From: Pseudomonas sp. C2B4 | Lineage (GTDB): Bacteria; Pseudomonadota; Gammaproteobacteria; Pseudomonadales; Pseudomonadaceae | NCBI RefSeq assembly: GCF_013359695.1 | Contig: NZ_JABFMU010000004.1 | Location: 124,001 to 188,000, forward strand | Length of the DNA stretch: 64,000 bases | Reading direction: 5' to 3' | Shown here: one piece after another, positions 61,022 to 64,000 of the stretch | Numbering within the stretch: the first letter of the stretch is position 1 | How the letters are laid out: every line of letters begins with the position of its first letter | The notes under the pieces: model-generated | The model's database searches: none | What the model was told of the DNA's origin: nothing | Seen by the model: the letters and a program-made list of their open reading frames with translations, nothing else | Program-made: the position numbers and the translations under genes

Positions 61022-62905
61022 ATGAAACTCTCCCCCCTCGCCCTGACGCTGAGCCTGCTGCCAGCCGGCCCGCTGCTGGCCGATACCTTCGAGCGCGATC
61101 AAGCCCTGAAGCTGCCCGACGTACTGATCAGCGCCAACCGCCAGGTCGAAGCACGCAACGACAGCAGTGCCGCCAACACCGTGTTCACCCGCGAAGACAT
61201 TGATCGGCTGCAACCGAGCAGCGTCACTGATCTGCTGCGGCGCGTACCAGGCGTGCAAATTGCGCAAACCGGCGGGCGCGGCAGTTTGCCGGGGGTCTAC
61301 ATTCGGGGGACGCAATCGGCACAAAGCCTGGTGCTGGTGGACGGCCAGCGGATCGGCAACTCGACCTCCGGCGACAGCAACCTGCAGCACATCAACATCG
61401 AACAGGTCGAGCGCGTGGAAGTGCTGCGCGGCTCTCGCTCGGTCATTTACGGCAGCGACGCGATTGGTGGCGTGATCCAGATCTTCACCCGCCGTGGAAG
61501 CGAGCCCGGGTTGCGCCCGCAACTACACGTAGGTATGGGCAGCAACCAGACCTGGGAGCGCAGCATCGGCCTGTCCGGCGGTGATGAAAAAACCCGCTTC
61601 AACCTCGGGGCCAGCCTCGATGAAACCGCCGGGATCAACCGCACCCATGAGTCCTATCCCAGCGATGGCGACCATGACGCGTACCGCAACCAGTCGTTCA
61701 GCCTGAGCCTCAGCCATGCCCTCAGCGACGACATCGAACTAGGCGTTAACCTGCTGGATAACCGTGGCAAAAGCGAATTCGACAACCCGTTCGGCCGCTT
61801 CAACCTGGACACGTTCGAGTCGGTCCAGCAGCAGCCCTACAGCGAATTCGACGTCAGCAGTGTCAGCAGCTACGTCGATGCGCGGGTGAACGACATCTGG
61901 AAAACCCGCATCGAATTCGGCCACAGCGAAAACCGCGAGAAGACCTTCGACAAGCTCAGCGATGAACGCAGCGTGTTCAACACCTACCGCGATTCCGTGA
62001 GCTGGCAGAACGACCTGACACTTGATGAGCGCAACAGCCTGATCCTCGGCGGCGACTGGTATGAAGACCGGGTCAACAGCAGCACGGCATTCGATGAAGA
62101 CAGCCGCTGGAACCGTGCGGCGTTCATTCAGCATCGCTACCGAACCGACAGTTTCTCCACCGAACTGGGCCTGCGCCGCGACCAGAACCAGCAATTCGGC
62201 GGCCAGAACAGCTGGAGCGGGACCTTTACCCTGCCGCTGAACCCGGACAACGACGTGCTGCTGACCTACAGCGAAGGTTTCCGCGCACCGACCTTCAACG
62301 ACCTGTATTACCCGGACTTCAGCAATCCCGACCTCAAGCCCGAAACCTCTAAAAGCTATGAACTGCAATGGCGCAGCCAATTGACCGAGGACAGTCGCCT
62401 GGAAGCTTCGCTGTACCGAACGGACCTGAAAGACGCGATCATCTTCGGCAGCAACTCACGCCCGGAAAACGTTGCCTCGGCGCGAATCAACGGTTTTGAA
62501 GCGGCGCTGAAGCAGGAACTGTTTGGCTGGCAGAGCAATCTGGGCGTGGCGATCATCGACCCACGGGACCGCGACACCGGTCATACCCTGGCCCGCCGCG
62601 CGCGGCGCACCTTGAGCTGGGACCTGGACCGGCAGTTCGACCGGCTCGGCCTCGGCGCCAGTTGGCAGGCTGTCAGCAGCAGCTATGACGACTTGAACAA
62701 TCAACAGCCATTGGGCGGCTATGCCTTGCTCGGATTACGCAGCAGTTGGGAGCTCAATCGCGAGATCAAGCTGGAGTTGAAGGTGGATAACCTGCTGGAC
62801 AAGGGTTACAGCCGGGTACTGTACAGCCATGAAGGCAGTCAGTATGGGTATCGCGAGGAAGGTCGGGCGTGGATGTTCGGGGTGACGTGGACGCCGGAGA
62901 TCTGA
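61022..62905 (+). CDS. btuB: TonB-dependent receptor, vitamin B12 (BtuB) type
   Basis: The 627-residue outer-membrane protein has a signal peptide (about 1-20, ending LLADTF), a TonB-box-like LPDVLISANR, a plug domain (VTDLLRRVPGVQIAQTGGRGS, GSRSVIYGSDAIGGVIQIFT) and a beta-barrel ending in the aromatic FGVTWTPEI. The plug is BtuB-like. Its convergent neighbour is a BtuF-like binding protein, which supports cobalamin or corrinoid uptake. No cobalamin riboswitch is evident in the short leader. Cobalamin is also the cofactor of EutBC in this window. Confidence 0.88.
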   Translation: MKLSPLALTLSLLPAGPLLADTFERDQALKLPDVLISANRQVEARNDSSAANTVFTREDIDRLQPSSVTDLLRRVPGVQIAQTGGRGSLPGVYIRGTQSAQSLVLVDGQRIGNSTSGDSNLQHINIEQVERVEVLRGSRSVIYGSDAIGGVIQIFTRRGSEPGLRPQLHVGMGSNQTWERSIGLSGGDEKTRFNLGASLDETAGINRTHESYPSDGDHDAYRNQSFSLSLSHALSDDIELGVNLLDNRGKSEFDNPFGRFNLDTFESVQQQPYSEFDVSSVSSYVDARVNDIWKTRIEFGHSENREKTFDKLSDERSVFNTYRDSVSWQNDLTLDERNSLILGGDWYEDRVNSSTAFDEDSRWNRAAFIQHRYRTDSFSTELGLRRDQNQQFGGQNSWSGTFTLPLNPDNDVLLTYSEGFRAPTFNDLYYPDFSNPDLKPETSKSYELQWRSQLTEDSRLEASLYRTDLKDAIIFGSNSRPENVASARINGFEAALKQELFGWQSNLGVAIIDPRDRDTGHTLARRARRTLSWDLDRQFDRLGLGASWQAVSSSYDDLNNQQPLGGYALLGLRSSWELNREIKLELKVDNLLDKGYSRVLYSHEGSQYGYREEGRAWMFGVTWTPEI

Positions 62906-62932
62906 TCCGAATTTGTCAGTGATGGGACTGAC

Positions 62933-63011
62933 CTCTTCGCGAGCAGGCTCGCTCCCACAAGGGTTATGCATTGACCACCGATCCACTGTGGGAGCGGGCC
63001 TGCTCGCGAAG
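62933..63011. repeat. REP pair (REPIN-like) between btuB and btuF
   Basis: CTCTTCGCGAGCAGGCTCGC (62933-62960) faces ACTGTGGGAGCGGGCCTGCT (62985-63011), between convergent genes; it may also act as the transcription boundary. Confidence 0.87.
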
Positions 63012-63025
63012 GGGGCACCTCGGTC

Positions 63026-63826
63026 TCAGCGGTCGGGCGCGATCAAATGGCACAGTTTGGCGGTCGCCTCGATCATCTGCGCGCTCGGCCGCTCCAGGCC
63101 TTTATCCGTCACTAACAACAATTGCCCGTTCATCACCGCCGTCACCTGCGGCCACGCTTCCCACGCGTCCAGTTGCGCCTGATCCCCCGCCAGGATCACC
63201 TCGGGATTGCGCTGCAACACCGCTTCCACGCTGACTTGCGGCGCCGGCAGCGTCAGGTCCGCAAACACGTTCCGGGCCCCGCAGACATCAAGCGCATCGC
63301 TGATGATCTGCCCACCGCCCACGGTGTACAGCGGCCGATCCCAGACCTGATAAAACACCCGTATAGGCTGATCCCGACGATAGCGCTGACGCAACTCCGC
63401 CAGCCGCTGACGCATACCGTCGGCCAATGCAGCCCCACGCTCAGATCGCCCGAGTTGCGTGGCAATCGCTTCGATCTGTTCGGTGAGTTGTGCAAAGGTG
63501 TGCGGTTCGGCGACGAACGTGGGGATGTTCAAGCGCTTGAGCTGCTCTCGCTGGGCCGGGCCGACGCTACCTGGCCAGAGCAGCAGCAAATCGGGTTTCA
63601 GGCTCAGTAGCCGCTCCATGTCTAGCTGGCCATAGCGGCCAACGGAAGGCAGGTTCTTTAGTTCGGCAGGACGTTCGCCGGCATCCAGCACACCCACCAG
63701 CAGGTCGGCTGAACCCAGTTCGACGACGATTTCCGAGAGCGACGGCGCAAGGCTGACCACCCGTTCGACGGCAGCTGCCGAACCACTGAAGGCCAGCAGC
63801 CAACATGCCAGCCAGACAGGACGCAT
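63026..63826 (-). CDS. btuF: Cobalamin/corrinoid-binding periplasmic protein, BtuF type
   Basis: The 266-residue protein has a signal peptide (MRPVWLACWLLAFSGSAAA) and the class III binding-protein fold: RVVSLAPSLSEIVVELGSADLLVGV, SVGRYGQLDMERLLSLKPDLLL, and GGGQIISDALDVCGARNVFADL. It delivers B12 to an ABC importer, but no btuCD genes are in the window. Its ATG overlaps the stop of the upstream gene (TGATG), so translation is coupled. Confidence 0.88.
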   Translation of the reverse strand: MRPVWLACWLLAFSGSAAAVERVVSLAPSLSEIVVELGSADLLVGVLDAGERPAELKNLPSVGRYGQLDMERLLSLKPDLLLLWPGSVGPAQREQLKRLNIPTFVAEPHTFAQLTEQIEAIATQLGRSERGAALADGMRQRLAELRQRYRRDQPIRVFYQVWDRPLYTVGGGQIISDALDVCGARNVFADLTLPAPQVSVEAVLQRNPEVILAGDQAQLDAWEAWPQVTAVMNGQLLLVTDKGLERPSAQMIEATAKLCHLIAPDR

Positions 63827-63999
63827 CAACCGAGTTGACGCGGAATACGGTAGAGGTAGAACAGCACCGTGGTCGACAGCGCCAGCAGTATCAGCGGCAC
63901 CGCTTCGAGGCCGACAAACACCGCCAATGCACCGATCCACGCCGGCAGGCCGGCGGCGAGGAACGCCGTGCGCCGCTTGGCCGTCAGGCTGATCCACGC
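63826..63999 (-). CDS. Membrane protein, C-terminal end (partial)
   Basis: The frame enters from the right edge and ends in TGA at 63828-63826. The visible 57 residues hold two hydrophobic segments (about LAAGLPAWIGALAVFVGL and ALSTTVLFYLYR) and a basic end RIPRQLG. I do not recognise the family. Coupling to btuF hints at a role in corrinoid uptake or salvage, but this is a guess from position. Confidence 0.55.
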   Translation of the reverse strand, partial: AWISLTAKRRTAFLAAGLPAWIGALAVFVGLEAVPLILLALSTTVLFYLYRIPRQLG

Positions 64000-64000
64000 A

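Overview
The window is chromosomal DNA of a fluorescent-group Pseudomonas. The evidence is the protein sequences, the high GC content, the gene order corC-lnt / leuS-lptE-holA / lipA-lipB / dacA-rlpA-mltB-rodA-mrdA-rlmH-rsfS-nadD-proA (which, from memory, matches the P. aeruginosa PA398x-PA400x region), and a dozen REP-pair elements of the P. fluorescens type. No tRNA, rRNA, CRISPR array, transposase or integrase was recognised.

Layout. 0-10.5 kb: the end of corC, lnt, a YdcF-family gene, an unknown 106-residue protein, leuS-lptE-holA, a short arfA, an outer-membrane lytic transglycosylase and ldcA. 10.6-22.1 kb: a long leftward block for lipoate synthesis, cell elongation and peptidoglycan, ribosome maturation, and NAD and proline synthesis. 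22.2-31.8 kb: single genes and pairs (DNA glycosylase, DedA-PAP2 fusion, LrgA/LrgB, MaoC, a MORN/C13-peptidase lipoprotein, ubiX, mpl). 31.9-39.7 kb: an ethanolamine catabolic unit. EatR is an RpoN-dependent activator divergent from exaC, followed by eat and eutBC; two well-matched sigma-54 promoters are visible. 39.8-43.6 kb: GNAT, DedA, mtfA, ppa and a LexA/CI-like repressor.

43.6-57.3 kb is the accessory part. A low-GC cassette encodes a pore-forming S-type pyocin-like bacteriocin and a four-helix membrane protein that is probably its immunity protein. Direct copies of about 280 bp from the 3' end of magF flank it; the outer copy is broken by a stop codon. Next is the six-gene mag operon (magA-F, leftward), which centres on a large bacterial alpha-2-macroglobulin that lacks the thioester cysteine.

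57.7-64 kb: xseB-ispA-dxs, then a TonB-dependent vitamin B12-type receptor convergent with a BtuF-like binding protein, and the end of a membrane protein of unknown function.

Most of the window is ordinary core genome. The best candidates for new biology are the bacteriocin cassette with its magF duplication and neighbouring repressor, a terminator-like hairpin inside arfA, a transcription unit without an obvious gene at 43.8-44.0 kb, and a three-part alternative hairpin upstream of the mag operon.
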